Shown piece after piece: positions 44,524-53,954 of a stretch of 64,000 bases of DNA. The notes below the pieces were generated by a model. The model did no database searches and had not been told where the DNA came from. It saw only the letters and a list, made by a program, of their open reading frames with translations. The DNA is taken from the NCBI RefSeq assembly GCF_002368295.1, contig NZ_AP018248.1:1831477-1895476 (forward strand). Reading direction: 5' to 3'. The stretch's first letter is position 1; every line of letters starts with the position of its first letter. This DNA is from Tolypothrix tenuis PCC 7101. GTDB lineage: Bacteria > Cyanobacteriota > Cyanobacteriia > Cyanobacteriales > Nostocaceae. Made by a program: the position numbers and the translations under genes.

Positions 44524-47500
44524 ATGACTTTCTTGTTTACAAATCAAGTCCCAAGCTATCTAAATGCTACGGATAACTATCCCTATGAATTGGGCATGAA
44601 ATTCCGCAGTGCGAATGCAGGACAAATTAACGCTATTCGCTTCTGGAAAGCCACGAGTGAGACAGGAACTCATATTGGTAGGATCTGGTCAGCAACAGGA
44701 ACACTCCTCGCCAGCGTTACTTTTACCAACGAAACTGCTTCTGGTTGGCAACAGCAGGCTCTGAGTACACCACTTAATATTCAAGCCAATACAACCTATG
44801 TTGTGTCTGTCAACATTAATACCTATTATGTCGGCACTTACGATCAACTAGCTACCTCCATAACCAATGGCAATCTCAGTTCAGTAGCAGATGGCAACAA
44901 TGGTTTGTATAATCGGACTCCAGGAGCTTTTCCGACTAATTCTTACCGAAATAGCAATTATTATCGTGACATCGACTTTGTTGTTGTTGCTGTTCCGACT
45001 ATTGCAAAAGTTAGCGGTGATAATCAGACTAGTCTACCTGGAAGCACCTTAGCTAACCCCTTAGTTGTTCAAGTTAAAGACATTGCTGGGAATCCTCAAT
45101 CCGGGGTGACGGTCAACTTTACTGTTACTAGTGGCGGAGGATCGGTCTCGCCTAACAGTGCAGTCACCGACTCCAATGGCCTAGCTAGTACTAGCTTCAC
45201 TCTGGGATCTGTGGTAGGGGCAACAAATCCTGTGACTAATATTGTCAGCTGTACGGCAAGCGGAATTGGTAGCGTCACTTTTACTGCGACTGCCAACCCC
45301 TCTGGGAATACCCAAACTGTATTCACAACTCAGGTACCAAGTTCTCAAAATATTACAGATGGCGCTTCCTATGAAGGAGGAATGAAATTTCGTAGTGCGA
45401 AAGCAGGACAAATTAACGCCATTCGCTTTTGGAAAGCCGCAAGTGAAACAGGAACTCATATTGGCAAAATCTGGTCAGCAACGGGAACACTCCTAGCCAG
45501 TGTTACTTTTACTAACGAAACGGCTTCTGGTTGGCAACAGCAGGCTTTGAGTACACCACTTAGTATTCAAGCTAATACAACCTATGTTGTATCTGTCAAT
45601 GTCAATACCTATTTTGTTCTCACCTATGATGAACTAAGTAGCTCTATAGTCAATGGCGATCTCAGTTCAGTCGCAGACGGCAACAATGGAGTCTATAGTT
45701 TGAGCCCACACTCTTTTCCCTCTAGTTCTTCTCGCAACAGTAATTATTACCGTGATGTCGTTTATGCTGTTGGCAGTACTTTAGTGAAAGTTAGTGGAGA
45801 CAATCAGAGTGGTACAACAGGCACACAACTGCCCAACTCATTAGTTGTCAAAGTCGTGAACGCTCAAAACAATCCGCAGTCAGGGGTGACGGTGAACTTT
45901 AGCGTTACGAGCGGTGGGGGGTCAGTCTCACCAGCTACTGTAGTAACAGATGCTAGTGGTCAAGCAAGTACGGTGGTTACCCTGGGAACTGCGCCTAGCG
46001 CCCCTGGAGGACTGGTAGTAACCGCAACTGCCAATGGAATTGGCAGTGTAACATTCCTCGCTTCAGTAACTCCAGCTAACCCCAATGCTATCTATTTGGA
46101 AAATCAAAATTCCGGCACCACCAATTGGAAGCTTGTCAACAGGGGTAATGGTGAAATCGCTGGTTATGCCTCAGCTACCAGTGTGAATAAAGGCGGAACA
46201 CTCGACATTAAAGTTTCTCTAGCACAAGCTGGACAGTTCACTATTGATGTGTACCGCTTGGGCTACTACGGTGGCAAGGGCGGCAGGTTGATCTTTAGCA
46301 GTGGTTTGCTCAATGGCATAACCCAACCTGCATGTACTAAAGACACCACTACCAACTTAGTAGAGTGTAACTGGACAACTTCCTACGTTTTGCAAGTAGG
46401 TAGTAACTGGACTAGTGGTATTTATATAGCCAAATTGACTGACCAGAGGACTAGCAAAGAAGCCCATGTTTGGTTTGTCGTGCGTGATGATGGCAGTACT
46501 GCTGATATTCTATTCCAAAGTGCTGTTTCCACGGTTTTAGCTTATAGTCCTACAGGCGGATCTAGCTTATACCCATTCAATAGTGTGAATGGACAGAGAG
46601 CATTGAAGGTTTCCTTCGACCGACCATACTGGCAATCATACAGCCAAAGTTCCCAAGAGTTCGATACACCACTAAGAGTGGAATACAACATGGTGCGCTG
46701 GCTGGAATCTCAGGCATACAATGTTACCTATGTCACAAACATAGACACTCACACTAACCAGCAATTATTACTTAATCACAAAGTATTTTTGTCTGTGGGT
46801 CATGATGAATACTGGTCGCCACAAATGCGCGATCGCGTTGAGACTGCCCGTAATGCTGGTGTCAATTTAGCATTTTTCTCTGCCAATACTTGTTATTGGC
46901 GAGTGCGGTTTGAAAGTTCTACTCTTGCGGCTGGGCAGATAAGTCCTAATCGCATCATGGCCTGCTATAAAGGGGATTGGTCACTAGATCCGGTTGTTCA
47001 ACAGCAGGGATCGTCAGCAGCTACTAATAAATATCGCAGCGTTCAAAACAACCGTCCAGAAAATTCTTTGTTAGGTGTGATGTATATTGGCTACACCACA
47101 AGTGGCTACATCTCAGATGGTGCTGGCAATTATAGCAACTACGGAGGTTTTAACTTTGTGGTAGGTAGCAATAGTTCAGATTCTTATTACGCTTATACTA
47201 ATGTCCAGCCAGGAGATAGTCTTCCTTTATTAGTAGGATCTGAATGGGATGCAGTTATTAATAACGGATCAACCCCCCCTGGTCTTGTGGTTTTATCCCA
47301 GTCACCAGTAACTACTGATGGTTTACCGAATGAATTTGAACCCCCTGGAGAACCGGGTTTACCTGCTAATACTAATTACAATTTTGCTAACGCAGTTCGT
47401 TATACAGCTAGTAGTGGCGCTAAAGTTTTTGCCACTGGTTCTATTCAGTGGGTATGGGGATTAGATAGCGATGGTGTCAACCCAGCGCGGGAAGATCGTC

Positions 47501-47583
47501 GTGCTAGGCAAATAGCCGTCAATGTTTTAGCAGATATGGGAGCTAGACCCCAAGCTCCAAAAGCAGATATCACAGTACCTTAA
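44524..47583 (+). CDS. Multidomain surface-type protein (two DUF4082, two Ig-like, DMFase-like domain)
   Basis: A 1019-residue protein. Two DUF4082 modules (about 1-150 and 265-415) share near-identical stretches (SAGQINAIRFWKA-like; ATGTLLASVTFTNETASGWQ). Each is followed by an invasin-like Ig domain (SGVTVNF-VTSGGGSVSP). The second half (about 520-1005) resembles the large beta-subunit domain of N,N-dimethylformamidase (YRLGYYGGKGGR; HDEYWSPQMRDRVETARNAGVNLAFFSANTCYWRVR). No standard signal peptide is visible at the N-terminus, unlike expectations for an extracellular Ig-domain protein. Probably an envelope or glycan-associated factor; activity unknown. Confidence 0.85.
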   Translation: MTFLFTNQVPSYLNATDNYPYELGMKFRSANAGQINAIRFWKATSETGTHIGRIWSATGTLLASVTFTNETASGWQQQALSTPLNIQANTTYVVSVNINTYYVGTYDQLATSITNGNLSSVADGNNGLYNRTPGAFPTNSYRNSNYYRDIDFVVVAVPTIAKVSGDNQTSLPGSTLANPLVVQVKDIAGNPQSGVTVNFTVTSGGGSVSPNSAVTDSNGLASTSFTLGSVVGATNPVTNIVSCTASGIGSVTFTATANPSGNTQTVFTTQVPSSQNITDGASYEGGMKFRSAKAGQINAIRFWKAASETGTHIGKIWSATGTLLASVTFTNETASGWQQQALSTPLSIQANTTYVVSVNVNTYFVLTYDELSSSIVNGDLSSVADGNNGVYSLSPHSFPSSSSRNSNYYRDVVYAVGSTLVKVSGDNQSGTTGTQLPNSLVVKVVNAQNNPQSGVTVNFSVTSGGGSVSPATVVTDASGQASTVVTLGTAPSAPGGLVVTATANGIGSVTFLASVTPANPNAIYLENQNSGTTNWKLVNRGNGEIAGYASATSVNKGGTLDIKVSLAQAGQFTIDVYRLGYYGGKGGRLIFSSGLLNGITQPACTKDTTTNLVECNWTTSYVLQVGSNWTSGIYIAKLTDQRTSKEAHVWFVVRDDGSTADILFQSAVSTVLAYSPTGGSSLYPFNSVNGQRALKVSFDRPYWQSYSQSSQEFDTPLRVEYNMVRWLESQAYNVTYVTNIDTHTNQQLLLNHKVFLSVGHDEYWSPQMRDRVETARNAGVNLAFFSANTCYWRVRFESSTLAAGQISPNRIMACYKGDWSLDPVVQQQGSSAATNKYRSVQNNRPENSLLGVMYIGYTTSGYISDGAGNYSNYGGFNFVVGSNSSDSYYAYTNVQPGDSLPLLVGSEWDAVINNGSTPPGLVVLSQSPVTTDGLPNEFEPPGEPGLPANTNYNFANAVRYTASSGAKVFATGSIQWVWGLDSDGVNPAREDRRARQIAVNVLADMGARPQAPKADITVP

Positions 47584-47608
47584 TACATTCCACAAAATAC
47601 AGATAACT

Positions 47609-48568
47609 ATGTCACCTTTAAATCGCCGCCAATTTGGTCAACTGGCAGCTGCCAGTTTAACCACTACTATTCTTACCGATTTTTCTAGTAAGGCGATCGC
47701 TCAAAATAACAGTAAGAATCAAGAGATTATTTGTGGAGTCAATCTTCCTAGTATATCCAATGCTCTAAATCGCGAAGACCAAACTCCGTCAGTGGATCTT
47801 AACCTGACTGAGATGGGAACTGGAAGACTAGTTTCTCAAAAAAATATACAAGCTCAATTTGTAGAGAATCCCTTGTCTGTACGGAAAAAATATCGAGCTT
47901 TCTTTACTGGTGACTCTAACCGGATTACGAAATTGGCAGCACTTGGGGATGGCAATGTAGTTATCTCTACAGTTTCTCATACAAGGAATGGTAATTTTAA
48001 CCATCTCATTTATACTGTTGGTAGTGTCAAGAATCCTCAATTCAAAGCCAAAAAAATCCTAGATTTAGAAACACCAAATCAGACTGTTGAAAGCTTATTA
48101 CGTCTACCGAGAAATCAACTTCTGTGCATAGTAGGAATTGAGGGTATCCCACCTTTTACCTTCAAAATAATTGATTTTATCACGGGTAAAGTGCTTTCTA
48201 GCAACGATCTAGATCTACCTCCACTACCCCCTGGCAATCGATTTGCTAATCTATGTCAAGATAATCAGGGAAATATTTTTGCAACTGAAATCGGCTTGGA
48301 AGGTTTTCCAGTTTTAATATCGATGAACTTGCAGGAAAAAGCAATAATGACTGGCAAGGTAAAAATTAAGAGAATAGCTCCACTAACTTTTGAAGGTATC
48401 CCTCTCTCTAACGATGTTAAAGACTTAAATTTCTCTGCTTCTGGGCAATTATATGCTCTTGTTACTAATAAAAGTGGCAAAAATGTTTTATGTACAGTGA
48501 ATGTAAACAGTGGCTCTATGAGCAGAGTAAGGGATTTTGCCGCAGAGAAGTTTGGGTTCTCGCTTTAA
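47609..48568 (+). CDS. Tat-exported hypothetical protein
   Basis: A 319-residue protein with a twin-arginine signal (NRRQFGQLAAASLTTTILTDFSSKAIAQ) and a mature domain of repeating beta strands (ITKLAALGDGNVVISTVSHT; VESLLRLPRNQLLCIVGIEGIPPFTFKIID; KDLNFSASGQLYALVTNKSGKNVLCTVNVNSG), suggesting a beta-propeller. It lies 25 bp after the DUF4082 protein and is likely co-expressed with it. No catalytic motif recognised. Confidence 0.78.
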   Translation: MSPLNRRQFGQLAAASLTTTILTDFSSKAIAQNNSKNQEIICGVNLPSISNALNREDQTPSVDLNLTEMGTGRLVSQKNIQAQFVENPLSVRKKYRAFFTGDSNRITKLAALGDGNVVISTVSHTRNGNFNHLIYTVGSVKNPQFKAKKILDLETPNQTVESLLRLPRNQLLCIVGIEGIPPFTFKIIDFITGKVLSSNDLDLPPLPPGNRFANLCQDNQGNIFATEIGLEGFPVLISMNLQEKAIMTGKVKIKRIAPLTFEGIPLSNDVKDLNFSASGQLYALVTNKSGKNVLCTVNVNSGSMSRVRDFAAEKFGFSL

Positions 48569-48792
48569 AGCTTGTTTGAAAACTTTAAAATCAGATTTCT
48601 ACCCTTGGACAATGCTCCGTCTAGGTAGTTTCTCCGCTCTAGGAAACGCTACGCGAATGCAGTGACAATCAATTTTTTACATATTTTTTTAACTCTTAAA
48701 AAGGCACAGATTCAACTGAGGTAGAAGTACCAAGAGAATCAGGATGGTATCAGTTATTCAATTGGTAACCTGCACAAAAATAGATAGATATT

Positions 48793-50451
48793 ATGATACA
48801 AACCATACCTAACGATACACTCAGTCTTTGGCGAGAAGAAGGCCGCCGACAAATTCCGCAAAACTTTGAAGTATTCCGCAGTTTAGTAGCACAAGCAAGA
48901 GACTTCGCGCAACGTGGAAATTATGACGCAGCAGCTGTTTATGGAGAAATGGCAGCTACTTATGCCAACTTTAGACATTGCGGTATTTATACTAGCCCAG
49001 AATTGGAGAAGGTTCTCATTGACATCGGTAGGAAAGTAATATCACAAAACTCTGATATCTGCAAAAACAAACATATATTAGAAATACCAAAGAAGATAAA
49101 CAATATACTGCATGTAGCAACATCTGTAGAACCTGTTGGTGGACTTTCCAAAATGCTTGGTCGTTGGATTCTACAAGATACCGAGCGTTCCCATTCCCTA
49201 GTTCTAACACGACAGCTACAGACAGTTGAGGAGCCAAAATTTCTCACAGATGCGGTTATCAATAGTGGTGGCAAAATATACAAACTTGACGAAACTATTG
49301 GCAGTCTCACAGCTCGCGCTCAACGACTCAACAAAATCGCTGCTACCGCAGATATGGTTGTATTGCATATGTACAATCATGATGTGATTCCAATTATTGC
49401 CTTTGCAAATCAAGAACAAGTTCCGCCAATTATATTTTTAAATCATGCCGATCACACGTTTTGGTTAGGAGCTAGCATCAGTGATGTTATTGCTAATCTC
49501 AGAGAGTCTGGTATGCGCCTTTCGCAAAAGCGTAGAGGGATTGAGACAAAGCAAAACTTACTGCTTCCTACCATCGTGGAGCCTAATCACAGAGTACTGG
49601 CTCGGCAAGAAGCAAAGAAAATACTTGGTCTCTCAGAGAACAGTATTGTACTCCTTTCTATCGCTAGGGCACTTAAATACAAAACGATAGATGGAATCAG
49701 TTATGCTGATGCACATATTCCCCTGCTAGAAAAATACCCACAAGCAGTTTTAGTTGTAGTTGGTTGCGGTAATCGGCAAGATTGGTCAAATGCTATTCAG
49801 CAAACTCAGGGCAGAATTATTTGCCATCCGCAACGGGAAGATACGGATATCTTCTACCAAGCTGCTGACATTTATGTTGATTCCTTTCCCTTTGTCTCCA
49901 TTACATCACTCCTAGAGGCGGGAACTTATGGTATACCCTTAGTGAGCCGATACCCCTACTCTTCAGATGCATGTGAAATCTTTGGTGCTGATATGCCTGG
50001 TTTGACTGATAATCTCATTCGTGTGGGCGATATTGAGCAATATACAGCAGTTTTATCCCGCTTGGTGGAAGATGAAGCATATCGACTCAGCCTTGGGGAA
50101 GCAACCAGAAAAAAAATTGTGGATACACACACAGCAAAGCAATGGCAGCATTTTTTAGAAAATGTCTATCATTTGGCTGCTACTTTACCCAGGGTCAAAA
50201 AATCTGCGGTGGCAATAGATCAGATGTTTATTGGCGAACCAGATGTCTATATGCCCAGCGTTCATGACATGAGTTTTGATGTAGATACTCTCTTGAAGTT
50301 TCACTTAACACTGCTGCCTATTAAAGAACGTTGGAGTCAACTATTTAGATTAGCTAAAAATCCTAGTTTTTATCATAAAAGCGATCGTTTGAGTCCGTTT
50401 AAATATTTGCTGCCTGAATGGCTACTTTACCGCGTTAGAAAGATAATATAA
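48793..50451 (+). CDS. GT-B fold glycosyltransferase (552 aa)
   Basis: A large glycosyltransferase-like protein. A helical N-terminal extension of about 100 residues (ARDFAQRGNYDAAAVYGEMAATYANF) precedes a GT-B core with NILHVATSVEPVGGLSKMLGRW, LLSIARALKYKTIDG, VLVVVGCGN and a C-terminal donor-site region DIYVDSFPFVSITSLLEAGTYGIPLVSRYP. The usual E-x7-E of family 4 is replaced by SLLEAGTYGIP, still with a glutamate. No membrane segments. It is the first of a run of four glycosyltransferase genes; its acceptor is unknown. Confidence 0.85.
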   Translation: MIQTIPNDTLSLWREEGRRQIPQNFEVFRSLVAQARDFAQRGNYDAAAVYGEMAATYANFRHCGIYTSPELEKVLIDIGRKVISQNSDICKNKHILEIPKKINNILHVATSVEPVGGLSKMLGRWILQDTERSHSLVLTRQLQTVEEPKFLTDAVINSGGKIYKLDETIGSLTARAQRLNKIAATADMVVLHMYNHDVIPIIAFANQEQVPPIIFLNHADHTFWLGASISDVIANLRESGMRLSQKRRGIETKQNLLLPTIVEPNHRVLARQEAKKILGLSENSIVLLSIARALKYKTIDGISYADAHIPLLEKYPQAVLVVVGCGNRQDWSNAIQQTQGRIICHPQREDTDIFYQAADIYVDSFPFVSITSLLEAGTYGIPLVSRYPYSSDACEIFGADMPGLTDNLIRVGDIEQYTAVLSRLVEDEAYRLSLGEATRKKIVDTHTAKQWQHFLENVYHLAATLPRVKKSAVAIDQMFIGEPDVYMPSVHDMSFDVDTLLKFHLTLLPIKERWSQLFRLAKNPSFYHKSDRLSPFKYLLPEWLLYRVRKII

Positions 50452-50476
50452 AGCTTTTTTCTAAAAATCATCAATT

Positions 50477-51592
50477 ATGATTAAAATTTTTATGCCTTGT
50501 TCTGGTCTTGGTCATGTAAAACGAGGCTTTGAATCTTTCACGCGAGAATGTTTTGATGCATTAGTAGATGAGCCTTCTATTAAGCTGACCCTATTTAAAG
50601 GATCTGGAGAGTCTAGGGAAAACGAAGTTACTTTATGGAATTTACGTCGGAATGACTGGAGAGCTATTCAAATAGGTAAATTAACTGGCAGAACTGGCTA
50701 CATTATAGAAACAGCTTCATTCTTTTTCAGTCTATTAAAACATATATATCGCGAAAATCCGGACATAATTTATTTTAGTGATATTAATTTAGGTAATGCA
50801 CTCTGGCACTGGCGGCGGCTGACAAAAACAAAATATAAACTTTTATTTTCTAATGGTTCTCCACAATATCCTCCTTTTCCCCGATGGGATTACATTCAAC
50901 AATTGACTCCAGCCCTATTGCAACTATCTTTAGATGCTGGAGTGGCTACAGAAAAGCAGAGTTTAGTGCCTTATGGTTTTAACATTGCACCTCAACTAAC
51001 AATACTTACTTCCCTAGAAAGAAAAACTTTACGCTCTCAACTGAGATTACCTGAAGATCAGCCTCTCATACTTTCCGTAGGATTGATTGATAAATCGCAT
51101 AAGCGGATGGACTATCTCATTCGTGAAGTTGCTAACTTACCTGAACCAAAACCTTATCTTTTATTGTTAGGACAAAAAGACACAGAATCTTCTGAAGTTA
51201 TCAACCTCGGTCTGGAATTATTGGGTGCAGATAATTTTCAAGTAAGGAGTGTAGAACAGTCTGAAGTTGATGATTACTATAAAGTCGCAGATGCTTTTGT
51301 GCTAGCTTCTTTGCGAGAAGGTTTAGGACGAGTCCTAGTAGAAGCTATGGCTCATGGTCTACCTTGTCTTGTTCATGATTATGCAATTACTCAATTTGTT
51401 TTAGGAGAGTATGGTTATTTTGCTGATTTTCAATTAGAAAATAGCTTATCAAAGTTAATATATCAGGTACTTAATAATCCTGACAGTAAATATGAATCTT
51501 ATCTTCGACACAAAAGTGTTTACGAACGATTTAGTTGGGAGCAACTCCGCCCAAAGTATATTGATATGATTCACAAATGTGCTACATCTTAA
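50477..51592 (+). CDS. Glycosyltransferase family 4
   Basis: A 371-residue GT-B protein starting MIKIFMPCSGLGHVKRGFESFTRE, with the Rossmann-type acceptor domain first. The donor domain has LILSVGLIDKSHKRMDYLI, YLLLLGQKD and the E-x7-E motif in LREGLGRVLVEAMAHGLPCLVHD. Retaining mechanism expected from the family. It lies 25 bp after the previous gene and 15 bp before the next; role in repeat-unit synthesis inferred from context. Confidence 0.9.
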   Translation: MIKIFMPCSGLGHVKRGFESFTRECFDALVDEPSIKLTLFKGSGESRENEVTLWNLRRNDWRAIQIGKLTGRTGYIIETASFFFSLLKHIYRENPDIIYFSDINLGNALWHWRRLTKTKYKLLFSNGSPQYPPFPRWDYIQQLTPALLQLSLDAGVATEKQSLVPYGFNIAPQLTILTSLERKTLRSQLRLPEDQPLILSVGLIDKSHKRMDYLIREVANLPEPKPYLLLLGQKDTESSEVINLGLELLGADNFQVRSVEQSEVDDYYKVADAFVLASLREGLGRVLVEAMAHGLPCLVHDYAITQFVLGEYGYFADFQLENSLSKLIYQVLNNPDSKYESYLRHKSVYERFSWEQLRPKYIDMIHKCATS

Positions 51593-51607
51593 GCTTTAAA
51601 TTACTAT

Positions 51608-52795
51608 ATGAAACTTTGTTGGCTACTGCCTAACGATAAAAGTGGGGGTATATCTCCTGTCGTATTATCCTGTTGTCGTCAAGCTGCACAAGCTGGACAC
51701 AAAACCACAATGTTGTTTCTCAATAAACCTTCGTGGCTTACTAGTAGTCAGTTTCAAGTATCATCTTTAGGTTTACCCAATGGTGCGACAGAAACACCAA
51801 AAATGCTGCTGCAATGGTTAGAACAAAATCCTCAAGATGTGTTATTTTTTAACGGCTGTGAGGAATTTGATGTAATTATTCCTTACTTATCTGCCAAGAT
51901 TAAATGTGTTTACGTTGTCCATGATACAGCTCCTGCCTATTGGTTAAGAGCCATAGCACAAGAAGAGGCTGTAGAAGCAATTGTGGCTGTGTCTGAGACT
52001 GTAGCAAGTAAGTTTCGGCACCAGTTAAAATGCTCAGATAAATTATCTGTAATTTATAATGGTTGTGTTTTTCCGGAGATAGAAAAATTAAATGATGTTA
52101 GGCAAGATGATTTAATTTTTTTAGGTGGTGAAAATCCGACTAAGGGAGCCTTTGATATTCTAAATTTATGGAAATCTCTGATTAAATTAGGTTTTAAAGG
52201 CAAGCTGCACTGGTTTGGTAATCTTACCCCAAAATTTATTAATAAAATTAGGCAATTACCTAATTCTGAGCAAATCAAAATTTATGGTTATGTGCCAAGA
52301 GATGTAATTTTCTCTACTGCTGCATCAGCAAAAGTTATCCTGATGTTAAGTAGAGTTGAACCCTTTGGGATGGCCACTATTGAAGCAATGGGTATGGGAT
52401 GTATACCAGTTGCTTGGGATGTGGAAACTGGTACTAAAGAAATAGCCACAGCCAATGAAACAGGATTATTTGCTCCTTTAGGTGATACCCATAATTTAGC
52501 TCAAAAAGTTATTTTTGCCTGTGAGAACTATCAAGCTTTCAATCATGCTGTGATTGAATGTGCTAGGTCAAAATTTAATGAAACAGTAATGTGGAAAGGT
52601 TATGAATCTTTGATTGAGAAAATTTCCACTCTTCCAGCCATCAATAGAAGTAAACAAGGTCAACAACCAGCTTTGTATCAACCTCCTATTCGTAGGTTTC
52701 AACTTTTACCTACGGGTTTACGTGCTGCAATTAGAGAATTGATTGGGCGATCGCCTACTCTTGGTTACTTGGTACGTGATTTGCGAGGCTGGTAA
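51608..52795 (+). CDS. Glycosyltransferase family 4
   Basis: A 395-residue GT-B glycosyltransferase. The N-terminus is MKLCWLLPNDKSGGISPVVLSCCRQAAQAGH, and the donor domain has LIFLGGENPTKGAFDILNLW, IYGYVPRDVIFS and the E-x7-E motif in VEPFGMATIEAMGMGCIPVAWD. A short basic C-terminal extension (RRFQLLPTGLRAAIRELIGR) could contact the membrane. Part of the continuous glycosyltransferase operon. Confidence 0.9.
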   Translation: MKLCWLLPNDKSGGISPVVLSCCRQAAQAGHKTTMLFLNKPSWLTSSQFQVSSLGLPNGATETPKMLLQWLEQNPQDVLFFNGCEEFDVIIPYLSAKIKCVYVVHDTAPAYWLRAIAQEEAVEAIVAVSETVASKFRHQLKCSDKLSVIYNGCVFPEIEKLNDVRQDDLIFLGGENPTKGAFDILNLWKSLIKLGFKGKLHWFGNLTPKFINKIRQLPNSEQIKIYGYVPRDVIFSTAASAKVILMLSRVEPFGMATIEAMGMGCIPVAWDVETGTKEIATANETGLFAPLGDTHNLAQKVIFACENYQAFNHAVIECARSKFNETVMWKGYESLIEKISTLPAINRSKQGQQPALYQPPIRRFQLLPTGLRAAIRELIGRSPTLGYLVRDLRGW

Positions 52796-52813
52796 TTTTT
52801 TATATTGAAATTT

Positions 52814-53944
52814 ATGGGAAAACTCAGTTTTCTATATTTAGGTGCTAATAGTCCTTGGACTTATGGGATGGCAGAAGCTTTAGCTTACGCTCACCTGACC
52901 CATGCAGTGCAGTTTTATGATTGGCGCACCTACCGCATCTTACATCCCCAGTGGTCTAGCCGTAAACCGCCATCTCTATTAAAGAGGTCAATGCATGTAT
53001 TACCTGCTGGTTATGCAGGACGATTAGAAAAAGTATTTCGTTTTTATCTGCAATATTTAATACATAGTTGGTGCCAGCAAATCAAAGGAATTACTGGAGA
53101 ATATCCTTGGGTAATTGCATCCGAACCTTATTTTACTCCTTGGTTGCGGCAAGTACCTAAAGAAAAATTAATATATTACAATTTTGATGATTACGCCCTT
53201 TATCGCCCTGAACAAAAAAATAAAATTATTGCACAAGAGCAGGAATTAATTACAAGGGCAAGCATTACCTTGTGTGCATCCTTTACCCAAATGATGACGC
53301 TAAGAGAACGACATCCCGATCAAGCTTCTCAGATTCATCATTATCCTCACGGGTTTGTTGACACCTACCTCAACCCCCAACCGGAAAAACCCCCGGAATT
53401 GATGACAGTTGGTTATGTGGGAAACTTAGGCGATCGCTTAGACTGGCAATTAATTTACCAAATTATTACAGCTTGTCCCGAAGTCACATTCGTGTTTGTA
53501 GGTGGTTTAGACGAGCAAATAATGCTAGAGCAAGGAAACTGGCAGAAAACTCGTCAAGCAGTCCTAGCATTACCTAATGTCCGCCATATTGGCAAAGTTC
53601 CGTCCGACGAAGTAGCAAAACATTACTGGTCTTTTGCTGTTAATTGGATTCCTTACATAGTGGAACACCCATTTAACCAAGCAGCTTGTCCTACCAAAAT
53701 CATGGATGGTATAGCCAGTGGTCACCCAATTTTAAGTACTGATATACCAGAGTGTCGTTTATATCCTGAGTGGATTAGCATTTTCCACAATGCTGAAGAT
53801 GCGATCGCTCTCATTCGCCAGCAGTTAGACTGTTCAAAAACGCCCCAAGCCTATAAGAAAACTTTCAAGCAGTTAGAATTTGCTCAACAACATACCTGGA
53901 AAACACGCGCTCGTTCTCTGGAAAATTTATTACTGAGAACATAG
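52814..53944 (+). CDS. Glycosyltransferase (family 1/4-like)
   Basis: A 376-residue GT-B protein more divergent than its neighbours. The N-terminal half (GANSPWTYGMAEALAYAHLTHAVQFYDWRTYR) lacks the usual family 4 opening. The second half has VGYVGNLGDRLDWQLIYQIITACPEVTFVFVGG and HPFNQAACPTKIMDGIASGHPILSTDIPE, like the TuaH/WelD group. I start at the ATG at 52814; an in-frame TTG nine bases earlier is the alternative. It ends 10 bp before the beta-helix gene. Confidence 0.85.
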   Translation: MGKLSFLYLGANSPWTYGMAEALAYAHLTHAVQFYDWRTYRILHPQWSSRKPPSLLKRSMHVLPAGYAGRLEKVFRFYLQYLIHSWCQQIKGITGEYPWVIASEPYFTPWLRQVPKEKLIYYNFDDYALYRPEQKNKIIAQEQELITRASITLCASFTQMMTLRERHPDQASQIHHYPHGFVDTYLNPQPEKPPELMTVGYVGNLGDRLDWQLIYQIITACPEVTFVFVGGLDEQIMLEQGNWQKTRQAVLALPNVRHIGKVPSDEVAKHYWSFAVNWIPYIVEHPFNQAACPTKIMDGIASGHPILSTDIPECRLYPEWISIFHNAEDAIALIRQQLDCSKTPQAYKKTFKQLEFAQQHTWKTRARSLENLLLRT

Positions 53945-53954
53945 GAATAAATTT

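Noticed and set aside
48603..48662. Possible repeat element or small RNA between the Tat protein and the glycosyltransferase
   Set aside because: Only a short CGCTACGCG-type motif common in cyanobacterial spacers is visible; there is no second arm or boundary.
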